From contig NZ_CP025583.1 of assembly GCF_002865605.1 (NCBI RefSeq), positions 1 to 37,500 of the forward strand: 37,500 nucleotides of DNA, read 5' to 3'. The stretch is from Paracoccus jeotgali. Lineage in GTDB: Bacteria > Pseudomonadota > Alphaproteobacteria > Rhodobacterales > Rhodobacteraceae. Positions within the stretch are counted from its first letter, which is position 1, and every line of letters begins with the position of its first letter. The notes below the pieces were generated by a model, which was given only the letters and a program-made list of their open reading frames with translations, was not told where the DNA came from and made no database searches. Below are positions 17,496-24,692 of this stretch, in pieces. The translations under genes were made by a program, and so were the position numbers.

Positions 17496-18563
17496 TCAAA
17501 CCGCCTCTGCGGGTTTGACAGTTGCAGTGTCGTCTTCGGTTTTCCCGAGCGCAAGCATAGCCCGCGCTGCGAGATCTTTTCGGCTGGCTGCGACAGTGTA
17601 TCGAGTCACCTCTGCCAGGGATCTATGGCCGGAAATGGCCATGATTTCGTGAGCGGTGCATCCCGCTTCCGCCAGGCGACGGCACGTAGCTTTCCGCAAT
17701 CCGTGCGGCGACAGCCCGTCCGGCAGGCCCGCTTCCCGCACCATCTGCCTAAACCAGTTGGTGAAGCCTGCGGGCACGAACGGCTTGCCCTGCGCGGTCA
17801 TCAGGAAGGTCAGGTTATCGAGCGGCAGCTTGTCCAGCAGCGCCTTCAGGTCCGGGTGCAGGGGAATATGCACGTCCTGCCCGGTCTTTTGCTGCGTGAT
17901 CGACAGGACGCCGCTGCGGACATGCTGCCGCCCCATACGAACGACATCGCTGCGCCGCTGGCCGGTGTAAAGCAACAGCATCAGGGCGAGGTGTGCCCGG
18001 CTTCCGGCCTCGTGCTTCGCGGTGAAGGTAGCGATGTGATCCTCTTCCCACGTCAGGAAGCCGCCGCTTTTGCGCTTCGGCTTGCGAACGCCCTGCGTCG
18101 GATCATCCCCGCGCCAGCCAAGATCGACTGCGTGACGCATCAGCAGGTGAATCATCCGCAACATGTTTCCGGCTGCGGCGGGCGTGTCCGTCATGCCGCT
18201 GATGATGTTCTGCACGTGCCGCTTTTCCATGTGCGCAACGCGCTTGTCGCCATGGGCGAGGCGGAAGCGTTCGAGGATGCCGCGATAAGTCGTCTTCGTG
18301 GAGTCAGCCAAGCCTGTGAAGTCGCCCGTTCGATAGTAGCTGGCGACAAGTGCCGCAATGGTGCCGGGTTTGGATCGGCTTAGCCCAGCTTCGAGTCGTT
18401 CGCCCGCTGCCGCCTTATCGTAAGCCGCCATGAAGTCAGGACTCCAAGGCAGGCCCGGCAGGGCGATGCGGGAAAAACCAGGGCGGCGGTAATACCAGCG
18501 GATCTTGCCGTGCCGGTCTTCGAATCCTTGGCAATATTTTGGAGGCTTCCGCATCTGCTTCAT
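17496..18563 (-). CDS. Tyrosine recombinase (integrase) of the element
   Basis: A 355-residue phage-type site-specific recombinase. The N-terminal part has an arm-binding-like region and a SAM-like core-binding domain (about residues 70-160). The catalytic domain shows every key residue: Arg in LLLYTGQRRSD, Lys in QQKTGQDVHIPL, His and Arg in LSPHGLRKATCRRL, His in ISGHRSLAEV and the nucleophile Tyr in VTRYTVAAS. It should recombine the tRNA-Arg 3' end (attB) with the element attP. Start chosen at the ATG two bases after the AlpA-like stop; a TTG 12 bases earlier is also open. It lies next to attL, reading toward the tRNA, and is last in the leftward unit. Confidence 0.95.
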   Translation of the reverse strand: MKQMRKPPKYCQGFEDRHGKIRWYYRRPGFSRIALPGLPWSPDFMAAYDKAAAGERLEAGLSRSKPGTIAALVASYYRTGDFTGLADSTKTTYRGILERFRLAHGDKRVAHMEKRHVQNIISGMTDTPAAAGNMLRMIHLLMRHAVDLGWRGDDPTQGVRKPKRKSGGFLTWEEDHIATFTAKHEAGSRAHLALMLLLYTGQRRSDVVRMGRQHVRSGVLSITQQKTGQDVHIPLHPDLKALLDKLPLDNLTFLMTAQGKPFVPAGFTNWFRQMVREAGLPDGLSPHGLRKATCRRLAEAGCTAHEIMAISGHRSLAEVTRYTVAASRKDLAARAMLALGKTEDDTATVKPAEAV

Positions 18564-18565
18564 GC

Positions 18566-18862
18566 TCAGTCCCAATCGTTCGTTTCGGGGACTGAATCCT
18601 CGCCCGGAAGGTCGTCAAACGCCAAGTCCAAAGCGCGCACGTCCCAAATCTTGCGGGTGCCGACGCGCTTGGGACCGGGCATTTCGCCAGCAATCACCAT
18701 CTTGTCGAAAGTCGTAGGGCTGACGCCGATGTAGCCCGCCGCCTCGACACGCGACAGCCCACGCCGGGAAGGCGGTGCAATCGGTGAAGAGGGGCGGGCT
18801 TCCATCTGCATCGGTTCAGCCTGCGAACGTCGTGCCGTCTGCCTTGGCTTGCGCTTCGGCAT
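18566..18862 (-). CDS. AlpA/excisionase-like helix-turn-helix protein
   Basis: A 98-residue DNA-binding protein. The segment LSRVEAAGYIGVSPTTFDKMVIAGEMPGPKRVGTRKIWDVRALDLAFD is a MerR-superfamily winged helix of the AlpA/Xis type; such proteins direct excision or activate the integrase gene in satellites and prophages. The start at 18862 overlaps the upstream gene by 47 bases; an internal ATG at 18811, four bases after that gene's stop, would give 81 residues and keep the whole domain. It is two bases from the integrase start, so both are surely cotranslated. The acidic C-terminus contains FDDLPGED, resembling short motifs in two other element proteins. Confidence 0.8.
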   Translation of the reverse strand: MPKRKPRQTARRSQAEPMQMEARPSSPIAPPSRRGLSRVEAAGYIGVSPTTFDKMVIAGEMPGPKRVGTRKIWDVRALDLAFDDLPGEDSVPETNDWD

Positions 18863-19010
18863 GGGCTTTCACTTCGTCAGCAGTCGCGGGGCGTGCCGAC
18901 TTCAGCGCGTCGAACTGCTTGGCCTCGGAAGGGGTGGCTTCGAAGACCGTGCGGGCAGGAATGACTTCCTCGCCACGGATGATCTTCGTTTTCGAGAACA
19001 GTTTAGCCAT
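18816..19010 (-). CDS. Small element protein, unknown (64 aa)
   Basis: A 64-residue protein with an N-terminal basic strand (KLFSKTKIIRGEEVIPARTVFEA) and an Ala/Glu/Lys-rich helical C-terminus. The layout recalls small proteins often found next to decoration and capsid genes in Mu-like and HK97-like head clusters, but I cannot name a family. GAGGAAA lies upstream at good distance for a ribosome-binding site. It sits 12 bases after the DUF2190-like gene and overlaps the AlpA-like gene, so it belongs to the head operon. Confidence 0.7.
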   Translation of the reverse strand: MAKLFSKTKIIRGEEVIPARTVFEATPSEAKQFDALKSARPATADEVKAHAEAQAKADGTTFAG

Positions 19011-19022
19011 GGTCGTTTTTCC

Positions 19023-19349
19023 TCAAAAGCCGCTAAGGCGAACGCGGACGGTTGCAGTGCTGGCGGGTGCGGCTTCGACAGCCACGCCCAGTTTCGTGTT
19101 GCCGCTGGCGGTGCTGGTCGCGAGGCCGGAGTCCGCGTTCCAGTGGACAGCCGCGCCGACTGGGAAGGCGTTGGCTGCGATCTTGGGCAGTTCGAAGACG
19201 CCCGTGACCGACACGTCAACAGCTTCACCGGCCAGTGCATCGCCGCCCGCAACGCCCTTGATCTCGCCCGCGATGACCACGCCGCCCGACAGGACGACAG
19301 CGGGGGCGGGGATGGTGAGCGTGTCGCCCTTCTGGATGTAGTTGCGCAT
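19023..19349 (-). CDS. DUF2190-like capsid decoration protein
   Basis: A 108-residue beta-rich protein. It opens MRNYIQKGDTLTIPAPA and contains VVIAGEIKGVAGGDALAGEAVDVSVTGVFELPK and VGAAVHWNADSG, a pattern typical of DUF2190 proteins, small head-decoration (cement) proteins found beside major capsid genes in tailed phages. It should bind the outside of the mature capsid and stabilise it. Its ATG is one base after the stop of the gpW-like gene. Family call is from pattern recognition. Confidence 0.8.
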   Translation of the reverse strand: MRNYIQKGDTLTIPAPAVVLSGGVVIAGEIKGVAGGDALAGEAVDVSVTGVFELPKIAANAFPVGAAVHWNADSGLATSTASGNTKLGVAVEAAPASTATVRVRLSGF

Positions 19350-19350
19350 G

Positions 19351-19569
19351 TTAAAGCCCTTTCGAGGTTTGCAGCCGGATCAGCGCCATCCGTCCGCGTT
19401 GAAGTTGTGCAATCTCGGAGTCCAGCGCTGCGATTGCCCGCTCAATCTCGGCCTGCGACCGATACTGAACCGACTCCCCGTTGCTGTCGGTGAAGCTGCG
19501 GACGCTCGAGAACCGGGCGTCCTGTAGTTCCTCGCGGAACTGGTGAAGGCGATAGACGCGCCCGTCCAT
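19351..19569 (-). CDS. gpW-like head-tail connector protein
   Basis: A 72-residue protein of the size of lambda gpW. The segment FSSVRSFTDSNGESVQYRSQAEIERAIAALDSEIAQLQ fits the gpW pattern: a short beta hairpin followed by a helix. gpW sits under the portal and makes the head ready to accept a tail. In a tail-less satellite this would be the piece that must fit a helper's tail. The start is ATG 19569, sharing one base with the upstream stop (TGATG); a GTG three bases earlier is also possible. Confidence 0.7.
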   Translation of the reverse strand: MDGRVYRLHQFREELQDARFSSVRSFTDSNGESVQYRSQAEIERAIAALDSEIAQLQRGRMALIRLQTSKGL

Positions 19570-21380
19570 CACGCACCCGCCGCACGGTAAGAGCCGCGCC
19601 AGTCAAGCCAGCCGCAGCCGAAGTCCAGCCATGCCCGGAACTTCATGCCAAGCTGGTCCCATGCTTCCTGACGTTGGATCTGCACGCCTTGGGCTGCCGA
19701 CAGATAGGCATATTGCAGCGACGGCACGCGGGACGGATCGGCCATCAGATACCAAGCATTGCCGGTCAGGCGCGGCTCGACCACGGGGATCAGCTTGCCT
19801 GCGAAGGCGGCAACATCATCGGTCGTCGCGGCATAGATCGAGGCAAGCAGCTTTTCGGCAGTGGTTTCGAGGTCAGGCGACACGATCAGGTAACGCGGCT
19901 TGGCGTCGATGATGGTCTTGCCGTCCAAACCCTTGACCCTCCGCATGTGCTTGCGGGCTGCCGACAAGGCCGCTTCGGTCAGAGCCGAACCTGCGCCCGT
20001 GCCCACATTGCCCCGGCTGGCGTGGAAAACCGGCTGCCCATCGGACAGAACCGGATTGCCGGTCAGCAGCGCGACCAGTTCGTCAGCCTCAGTCTGCGCG
20101 GCGGCTTGGCCCATTGCAGCGGTCATGTCGCCCAGAAGGCCCAGATCGTCGTCGATCAGCAGCTTGCGGCTGGCGTTGATTGCCCGCCCGAAGGTGCGCA
20201 GCGACATCGACTCGCCCGCCTCGGCGCGGGTCGTGTGGGTGAACTCTCCATGTTCCGTCATCTCTTCGAATCGGCCCATCTCGCCAAGGCGGACGGCAGT
20301 CGAACTTTTGAAGTTCGGAAGCGTCCGTTGACGGGCAAGCGCCTTCAGCGGGCTTTCGGCTGCCTGATAGGCTTGGGCCGCAACCTTGCCCATCGCGTTC
20401 GAGACCAGCAGCGGGAAGTCGGACGTGCCGTGCATCGACCGCGTGAAAATCTCATCCGCCGACAGTCCACGAGTCGAGGTGCCCGCCCGTTGCAGGGCAT
20501 CGGCAGCCAGATCGCGCAGCGACATGTTGACGAATTCGCGGCTGGCTTCTGGCAGGTCGCCGCCCGTCATGCGGAAGGCCAGCGCATCGGCAGCGCGCGT
20601 CTGGATCTCTGCCGGGTTGTCGTGCGACTGGCGGACGCGGATGCGCGGGGCTTGGCACGTCATCATCGCTTCACGGGCAGCGGTGCGGACTTCTTCGTCC
20701 GTCACGGCTTCTTCGCCCAGATCCTCACCCCAGGTTTCGGGCAGGTTGCAGGCGCTGCGCAGCGTGTCGATCAGCGCAGCGCGGGTTACGAGGTCAAAGG
20801 GCATTTCTGCGCTCCTATGGATGATTGCATTGCGGTCGGCAGGCACCGGCACAAGGCTGACCTCCAAGAGCCGCCATTTGCTGGCAGTCTTGATCCTTGT
20901 GCCGTCAGGGTTCCGGGTCTCGCGCCAGGCGAGAACTTGATAGCCAGCGGAGACGTGGCGCAAACTGCCATCCGTAATCCGCTGGCGAAGGGGTTCGACA
21001 TCTTCCGCCATGCTCAAGCGCAGGGTGGCGCGCACGGACGAACCGTCGATAGTCAGCCCGTAAGCCCGGCCAACGGTTTCGCGGGCGGATTGCCGATGGT
21101 CCGTCAGCAGCGGGACATCCTCATCAGCCTCAAACAGCAGGCCAGCCGGGTCGAGAACTTCGAGGAAAGGCCCCCGACTGTCGCGGCGCTGAACAGGAGT
21201 CCCGGTTGCCACAACAGCCGTCACGGTCAAAGCTTCAGGGTCGAGTGTCCCGGCCAGCGGCATCTTGCGCGTCAGCCGTTCGCCTGTCGTGCCATCTGGC
21301 GCGGGCGTATGGATGGGCTTCACATCGCGGATGCGGGACGCGCGGTCGGGATTGCCGGTCAGTGTGACGCGCTCATTCAT
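19569..21380 (-). CDS. Prohead protease / major capsid protein fusion
   Basis: A 603-residue two-domain head protein. Residues about 35-190 are an HK97-type (U35) prohead protease: His95 in LLTDHRQ, Ser144 in RHVSAGY and the EVSLVPVPAD block are the expected catalytic region. Residues about 300-603 are a Mu gpT/HK97-like major capsid protein, with TRAEAGESMSLRTFGRAINASRKLLIDDDLG, QPVFHASRGNVG, LIVSPDLETTAEKLL and a C-terminal QRQEAWDQLGMKFRAWLDFGCGWLDWRG. Between them is an acidic helical scaffold-like segment. Normally these are separate genes; fusions are known in some phages. The protease should cut itself away after assembly. It overlaps the portal gene end by 8 bases. Confidence 0.88.
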   Translation of the reverse strand: MNERVTLTGNPDRASRIRDVKPIHTPAPDGTTGERLTRKMPLAGTLDPEALTVTAVVATGTPVQRRDSRGPFLEVLDPAGLLFEADEDVPLLTDHRQSARETVGRAYGLTIDGSSVRATLRLSMAEDVEPLRQRITDGSLRHVSAGYQVLAWRETRNPDGTRIKTASKWRLLEVSLVPVPADRNAIIHRSAEMPFDLVTRAALIDTLRSACNLPETWGEDLGEEAVTDEEVRTAAREAMMTCQAPRIRVRQSHDNPAEIQTRAADALAFRMTGGDLPEASREFVNMSLRDLAADALQRAGTSTRGLSADEIFTRSMHGTSDFPLLVSNAMGKVAAQAYQAAESPLKALARQRTLPNFKSSTAVRLGEMGRFEEMTEHGEFTHTTRAEAGESMSLRTFGRAINASRKLLIDDDLGLLGDMTAAMGQAAAQTEADELVALLTGNPVLSDGQPVFHASRGNVGTGAGSALTEAALSAARKHMRRVKGLDGKTIIDAKPRYLIVSPDLETTAEKLLASIYAATTDDVAAFAGKLIPVVEPRLTGNAWYLMADPSRVPSLQYAYLSAAQGVQIQRQEAWDQLGMKFRAWLDFGCGWLDWRGSYRAAGA

Positions 21381-22731
21381 CTTTGTTTACCTTTTGTTCA
21401 ACAAAATGTTGAATAGGGCTGCTGAAGGTCAGGCCCAGCGACGTTTCGCGCGCCCGGTCGGCGGCAATTTCGGCGTCCAGCTTTTCGATGGAATAGCCCA
21501 GTGCGCTGACAGCTTGGCGGCGGCTCATCAGCCCGGCTTCCATCTGTTCGATAACCGCGCGGGCATCCTTGGCCGGATCGACCCACGGCTGAGCGGGCGG
21601 GATGAATTCCACGTCAAACAGTTCGTCGCTGAACTCTAGCCCCAGTTCCAGCGCCGCCATGGTCGCCACCCGACGCCAGACCGGATCGAGGAACTGCGGA
21701 ACAAGCGTCTGAAACTGGTAGCGTTCGACGCGCTGGCGGAATGCGACAAGAGCCGCCCGCAAGCTGCTGTAGTTCGCTTGGGAAACGTCAGACGTGACCA
21801 GCCAGACCGGCACACCTACACCCGACGCGATGCGGTGGGTCAGGTGGCGCAGGAACTCGCCTGCCTGCTGCGACTGCTGCGGCGCGACGGCATGGACCTT
21901 CCAGTTGCCCGCCAGACGCAGGATCGCACCGGGTTCTAGGCTCTGCCCGTCTGCCAGCGGATCGTCGGTTGCAACGTCGGATTCGTTGGTTAGGATTACC
22001 GACAGCAGTGCCGCGATCTTGGTTTGCGTCAGCAATGCGTCTTCGGCGCTGTCCAGTTCGGCCAGGGCCAGAAGGATCGGGGCGAGCGGGCTGACACCAC
22101 GGACAGCGCCAGGGCCAGCGGGTTCGAAAACCTGCATCATGTCGGCAGCGTCCACCCTGACAGGCGGGGCATAGGTGGCCTGAATCGCGTCCGGGCGGGT
22201 CGGGTGGACGTGGAAGGCGATAGCCGCCCCGTCATCGTTCAATTCGACGCCTGCCGCGATGGAGTCGGTCGTCAGATCCGCGACCTGTTCCGGGGGCAGT
22301 TGCAACAGCTTGTCACCGCGCCACATGGCGAAGGCTTCGCCGTCGATGCGCTGGGCTTTCACGATAGCGGTTTGCATGGCCCAGAAGTCGCCCCGCCCGC
22401 TGGCATCGGCCCGCTTGGCCCATCGGGCAAAATAGGCGTCCAGAGCCTTCCGCGTTTCGGGGTCGCTGTGCTGGCTGGTCGGGACCATGCCCGCGCCGAT
22501 GGTGGCGTCTACCCAAGCTGCGATAGCAGAGACCGCAAGCGCGTTGTTTTCGGCGGCATGGCGGGCGCGGCTGCGGATCGAGGAACTGGCCGCGATGGTT
22601 TCCGGACCATAGCTGGCAAATCGGTTCTGCCCCGCGTTGAACCGGGTTCGGCTGGCCGTGGCAGCGTCATAAGCGCGAACCGCAGATGGCTTTTCAGGGG
22701 CGCGATTGAGGATGCGCGACAGCAGGCCCAT
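21373..22731 (-). CDS. Phage portal protein (lambda gpB family)
   Basis: A 452-residue portal subunit; twelve copies form the DNA entry vertex of the capsid. Lambda-family features: an N-terminal RAYDAATASRTRFNAG, the SRARHAAENNALAVSAIAAWVDATIGAGM block, DGEAFAMWRGD, and SQANYSSLRAALVAFRQRVERYQ. The C-terminus is helical and charged. Start chosen at ATG 22731, with GAAAGG about 8 bases upstream; the frame extends to a TTG at 22749 inside the preceding gene. Stop of the upstream regulator gene lies just 5 bases before this start. Confidence 0.93.
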   Translation of the reverse strand: MGLLSRILNRAPEKPSAVRAYDAATASRTRFNAGQNRFASYGPETIAASSSIRSRARHAAENNALAVSAIAAWVDATIGAGMVPTSQHSDPETRKALDAYFARWAKRADASGRGDFWAMQTAIVKAQRIDGEAFAMWRGDKLLQLPPEQVADLTTDSIAAGVELNDDGAAIAFHVHPTRPDAIQATYAPPVRVDAADMMQVFEPAGPGAVRGVSPLAPILLALAELDSAEDALLTQTKIAALLSVILTNESDVATDDPLADGQSLEPGAILRLAGNWKVHAVAPQQSQQAGEFLRHLTHRIASGVGVPVWLVTSDVSQANYSSLRAALVAFRQRVERYQFQTLVPQFLDPVWRRVATMAALELGLEFSDELFDVEFIPPAQPWVDPAKDARAVIEQMEAGLMSRRQAVSALGYSIEKLDAEIAADRARETSLGLTFSSPIQHFVEQKVNKDE

Positions 22732-22735
22732 GGGA

Positions 22736-23293
22736 TCAGCCTTTCGCAAACAGCGGAAGGATTTCGGCGATCAATTCGGAGGCGGGCAGCGAAAAGCGCG
22801 CGATCTCCGGCTTCGGACCTTTGCCGATCAGGCGCAGCGCGTTGTCAGCGCGCGCTTGGCTTTCCGGGTCGATTTCCCGATCAGACTTCCAATCAGCCCG
22901 GACAAAGACCGTCCGCTCTGTCGTCATGATGATGTGAAGGGCGAACTCTTCGCCGGCTTCGACTCGCTGGATCGCCTCGGCAGCGTGGGAGACGCCCATT
23001 TGGCCGCCGCTCGGCAGCTTCTCACGACGCTCACCCGAGCCGCTGAGCCAGCGCGTCAGCGTATCAATCGAGGCGCGGGGGATGCCGAATTCCGATGCGA
23101 TCTGCGCAAGTCGGATCGTTGCGGCGGCGGCGCGATCATACAGGAAAATGCGCCCCTGCTGAGTGGTCGGCGGCAGGAAGTGACGCTGCACTAGGTTGCG
23201 AAGACCTTTCTCGAACTGCGCGTGGTGCTCATCCTCTACATCGTCGTGACGAGCAAGGCGGGCAGCGATCTCGGCAAGCGTGTAATCGGCCAT
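22736..23293 (-). CDS. MerR-like DNA-binding protein, putative element regulator
   Basis: A 185-residue protein. The N-terminal half (YTLAEIAARL..., then EKGLRNLVQRHFLPPTTQQGRIFLYDRAAAATIRLAQIASEFGIPR) looks like a MerR-type winged helix-turn-helix that reads DNA and ends in a helical dimerisation stretch. The C-terminal half has no family I recognise (AEAIQRVEAGEEFALHIIMTTERTVFVRADW). A good ribosome-binding site (AAAGGAG) precedes the ATG. It opens the leftward head-gene operon and faces a structured intergenic region, the position of a master regulator; no CI- or Cro-like gene is otherwise seen in the element. Function is inferred from fold and place only. Confidence 0.65.
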   Translation of the reverse strand: MADYTLAEIAARLARHDDVEDEHHAQFEKGLRNLVQRHFLPPTTQQGRIFLYDRAAAATIRLAQIASEFGIPRASIDTLTRWLSGSGERREKLPSGGQMGVSHAAEAIQRVEAGEEFALHIIMTTERTVFVRADWKSDREIDPESQARADNALRLIGKGPKPEIARFSLPASELIAEILPLFAKG

Positions 23294-23331
23294 GGCTGAA
23301 TCTCCTTTCGTCTCTATATCTCACGGATGAG

Positions 23332-23361
23332 TTGACGAGTCCAGATGTTTCTGCCATATAG
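23332..23361 (+). promoter_or_regulatory. Candidate rightward promoter of the cargo genes
   Basis: TTGACG (23332-23337) is followed after 17-18 bases by CATATAG (23355-23361), a fair sigma-70-type match. It points toward the three stem-loops and the 23533 gene. Unverified. Confidence 0.4.
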
Positions 23362-23386
23362 GTTTCAGTCCCAAGTTCCAGAGAAC

Positions 23387-23506
23387 GGACGGGGCGGCGC
23401 AGGTCGCCCCGTCCACCCACCCCATCGGAACCGTTCGTCCTCCTGGCGCACCCGATGGCGAAAGGCCCTCGTCTCGCTGTCTGGGTCAGCAGGGCGGGGG
23501 CCTTTC
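23387..23506 (+). ncRNA. Three tandem stem-loops: structured leader RNA or attenuator (candidate)
   Basis: Three inverted repeats follow each other within 120 bases: GGACGGGGCG/CGCCCCGTCC (23387-23396, 23405-23414), CCATCGG/CCGATGG (23422-23428, 23452-23458) and GAAAGGCCC/GGGCCTTTC (23460-23468, 23498-23506), the last with an inner GCTG/CAGC stem. All arms match exactly. They lie between a promoter-like sequence and the first rightward gene, whose ribosome-binding site starts 15 bases after the last stem. This may be a leader, attenuator or small RNA. Confidence 0.45.
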
Positions 23507-23532
23507 TCATTCTGAGAGGCAAAGGAATGACC

Positions 23533-23856
23533 ATGCCAGACGTGCTAGAGGCTTCAGCTAAGATCGACCGGCGCTTTGCCCGCCGCTTTCCCCAGCGCCA
23601 ATGCTGGTTGCGACCTGCAACACCTGCAGAACGAAAGCAGCTTTTCGCGGCATCGCTGGAAGGGCTTCAACCGTGTATGGCGATCTGGCGAACGGGGGCT
23701 GACTACATGTGCTTTCCATTTTTGAGCACGTCATCAGATGTTGCAGACGCTTATGAAGGTGCGGCGGCTGAGACCGTAGTTAAGGCTGCTCAAGCACTAC
23801 GTGAAGGCGGGATCGCGCGCATCATCGCGGCTCGGTCGGGACGCCTGATTCGCTAA
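23533..23856 (+). CDS. Hypothetical protein, first cargo gene of the element (107 aa)
   Basis: A 107-residue soluble protein of unknown family, with an N-terminal helical and basic part (KIDRRFARRFPQRQCWLRPATPAERKQLF) and a C-terminal Ala-rich helix ending in a basic tail. No signal peptide or membrane segment. ATG 23533 is preferred because AAGGA lies six bases upstream; ATG 23527 is in the same frame. It runs opposite to the head genes and is preceded by three stem-loops. Being in the accessory slot of a satellite, it could be host-beneficial or anti-phage cargo; there is no direct evidence. Confidence 0.6.
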   Translation: MPDVLEASAKIDRRFARRFPQRQCWLRPATPAERKQLFAASLEGLQPCMAIWRTGADYMCFPFLSTSSDVADAYEGAAAETVVKAAQALREGGIARIIAARSGRLIR

Positions 23857-23940
23857 CGACGAGCGGCGAGACATCCACTTGCAATGCTTGCGCCGCTGAG
23901 ACCTGAGGGGCTATAAGCGCATCGTTTAGCCGGATTGCGC

Positions 23941-24441
23941 ATGTTTGAATCTCTTCTGCCTCACGCTGACTTCATGCCGCGAATCCAACAGCACGGGCCG
24001 CATCGCTGGGCAGAGGAGACCATCGGGCATAATCGCGTTGTGGGGCGGGTTTACGCCCTTAGGGTCACCTTGTGCGGGTATGGGTTCTGCGAAGATTTAG
24101 GCGACGAAGCTGCGGAACTAGTGTTTACGGTTTGTGCTTACGACGCGCTTGATCCAGAGGCAGAAGAGGAAGTGTTCTACTCAGGCAGCGAGACTAAGCA
24201 GCACTTCTCAGACAAGCCATTTCGCAAGAAAGTCATTAAACTTATTGCTACCCTGGGCTGCCATCTGGTGGAAGATGTAAAGCCTAAAAGGCTGATTTTC
24301 GTGACGAAATTCCCTGCTCTTCCTCTTGCAGCTGCGCCGAAGTACGAGTTGCTCTGTGAGAAAATCCTTGCGCTTGGGTACACGTGCTCTAAATATGAGA
24401 CTACCGATCGAAGGCAACTCTGGGACATGCGTAGGACTTAG
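23941..24441 (+). CDS. Hypothetical protein, second cargo gene (166 aa)
   Basis: A 166-residue soluble protein with no family that I recognise. It mixes aromatic-rich beta-like stretches (VYALRVTLCGYGFCEDLG, ELVFTVCAYDALDPEAEEEVFYSG) with a basic central helix (FRKKVIKLIATLGCHLVEDVKPKRLIFVTKF) and has several Cys. Codon use and base composition are visibly richer in A/T than the surrounding phage and chromosomal genes, suggesting separate acquisition. ATG 23941 was chosen; a TTG six bases earlier is also open. The gene ends 37 bases before the next rightward start. Confidence 0.6.
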   Translation: MFESLLPHADFMPRIQQHGPHRWAEETIGHNRVVGRVYALRVTLCGYGFCEDLGDEAAELVFTVCAYDALDPEAEEEVFYSGSETKQHFSDKPFRKKVIKLIATLGCHLVEDVKPKRLIFVTKFPALPLAAAPKYELLCEKILALGYTCSKYETTDRRQLWDMRRT

Positions 24442-24478
24442 AGTAGGTACTCGTGGTGCGGCGTGCATGGAGCGCAAG

Positions 24479-24682
24479 ATGAGCAAGCATAAGCTGGAAC
24501 AGCAGGTTGTCGACCGCGTAGTGTCGAACCACCTTGAACGACTGAAAGCGATAACCGCTTCGACAAAGTCGGATCGGGCTCACCGTATGCGCGTGATCTC
24601 CCAATACAATGAAATGGTGGAGCATCCTAATCGGCACTTTGAGTTCGATTGGTTCATGGAGCAGCGCAAGCTTCGGGCATAA
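24479..24682 (+). CDS. Hypothetical small protein, third cargo gene (67 aa)
   Basis: A 67-residue, charged, mostly helical protein (KLEQQVVDRVVSNHLERLKAITAST..., YNEMVEHPNRHFEFDWFMEQRKLRA). No family recognised. The start at 24479 has GGAG seven or so bases upstream; ATG 24467 and much earlier codons are in the same frame but overlap the preceding gene. It converges with the terminase gene, ten bases apart, and a strong hairpin lies just beyond its end. Confidence 0.55.
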   Translation: MSKHKLEQQVVDRVVSNHLERLKAITASTKSDRAHRMRVISQYNEMVEHPNRHFEFDWFMEQRKLRA

Positions 24683-24692
24683 GTGTACCTCC

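Noticed and set aside
17495..17519. Inverted repeat GTCAAACC/GGTTTGAC at the integrase stop as an intrinsic terminator
   Set aside because: The stem is short and no T run follows on the minus strand, so it is noted but not called.
19674..21416. A 580-codon plus-strand frame opposite the protease-capsid gene
   Set aside because: Antisense shadow; composition biased, no start signal.
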